Source of the DNA: Ascaris suum
Taxonomy: Eukaryota > Nematoda > Chromadorea > Rhabditida > Ascarididae
NCBI GenBank assembly: GCA_013433145.1
Contig: CM024169.1
Coordinates: 7,577,001 to 7,641,000, forward strand
DNA: 64,000 bases
Direction: 5' to 3'
A program made the translations under genes and the position numbers. Positions 63,655 to 64,000 of the stretch are shown one piece after another (the stretch's first letter is position 1; every line of letters begins with the position of its first letter). The notes under the pieces were generated by a model. It was not told the origin of the DNA and made no database searches. It was given only the letters and a program-made list of their open reading frames with translations.

Positions 63655-64000
63655 CTGAAGCAACATCATCAAAAAAAGATTCATTTCAACCAAGGCGCCT
63701 TATATTTAATCATTCCTTAGGAACTCTCACCAGTTAATCAAAAAAAAGATTAATTCCATTCAAGTATACAATGAAATACGACCTCTAATAGTGGTGGTAT
63801 TTCCATGTACACTTCGCATCACACTTGCCTAATTGATATCATTTACTATGGTCCAAATAAAAACAATAATTTGCACACTGTCACATTTTCCATCGCCTTT
63901 TCCGCAGCGAAAGTTTATTCGTTACCAATAAAAACATACTAAGATAAAATATGTTTATTCGTTAGGCATAAGGCGCCTTGCAGGTCTGGATTTAAATATG
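63655..64000. other. Intron of the kinase gene
   Basis: No further kinase exon is visible on the minus strand. Two near-copies of GTTACGAATAAA-like sequence (about 63913-63931 and 63951-63968, read on either strand) are the only structure seen. Confidence 0.4.

Overview
The window looks like a piece of a parasitic (clade V / strongylid-type) nematode genome. Genes are split into many short exons (about 80-230 bases) separated by introns of several hundred bases to several kilobases, the intergenic DNA is AT-rich, and the repeats are BEL/Pao LTR elements and RTE/CR1-like LINE remnants. The species assignment is inference. Nothing bacterial, no CRISPR array and no rRNA were seen, and no convincing tRNA.

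Layout. 1-12.9 kb holds no gene I can name, only a few exon-like open stretches, a diverged tandem duplication (5616-5880) and a GC-rich island (about 10905-11095). A solo BEL-type LTR lies at 12986-13527. An unidentified + strand gene is likely at 16945-18828. Two degenerate LINE reverse-transcriptase fragments follow: RTE-like on the minus strand at about 18995-19618, and CR1/jockey-like on the plus strand at about 20530-20830.

23.3-40.4 kb is a plus-strand protein tyrosine phosphatase gene. Eleven exons chain in phase to 574 codons: a probable N-myristoylated first exon, a set of repeated basic exons, then a complete catalytic domain. A 7,414-bp BEL/Pao retrotransposon (23968-31381, minus strand, 5-bp target duplication) sits antisense in its first intron. 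Its LTRs are nearly identical over a core of roughly 280 bp, but its coding region is broken and two catalytic motifs are substituted.

42.1-58.3 kb is a minus-strand M13 (neprilysin-like) zinc metallopeptidase gene. Fifteen exons were placed, all phase-compatible except for one lost base just after the LP of the LPG motif; one short exon between 53.3 and 56.4 kb was not found. It is convergent with the phosphatase gene. 62.4-63.65 kb carries the last two exons of a minus-strand cyclin-dependent kinase (CDK1/2-like), whose 5' part lies beyond the window. Between them are an (AT)n/(TTTA)n microsatellite at 60003-60197 and sequence with no recognised gene.

A recurring feature is the use of AAG (not only CAG/TAG) 3' splice sites in all three confidently identified genes. 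The genes do not form an obvious pathway. The phosphatase is an intracellular signalling enzyme, the M13 peptidase a cell-surface ectoenzyme, and the kinase a cell-cycle enzyme.
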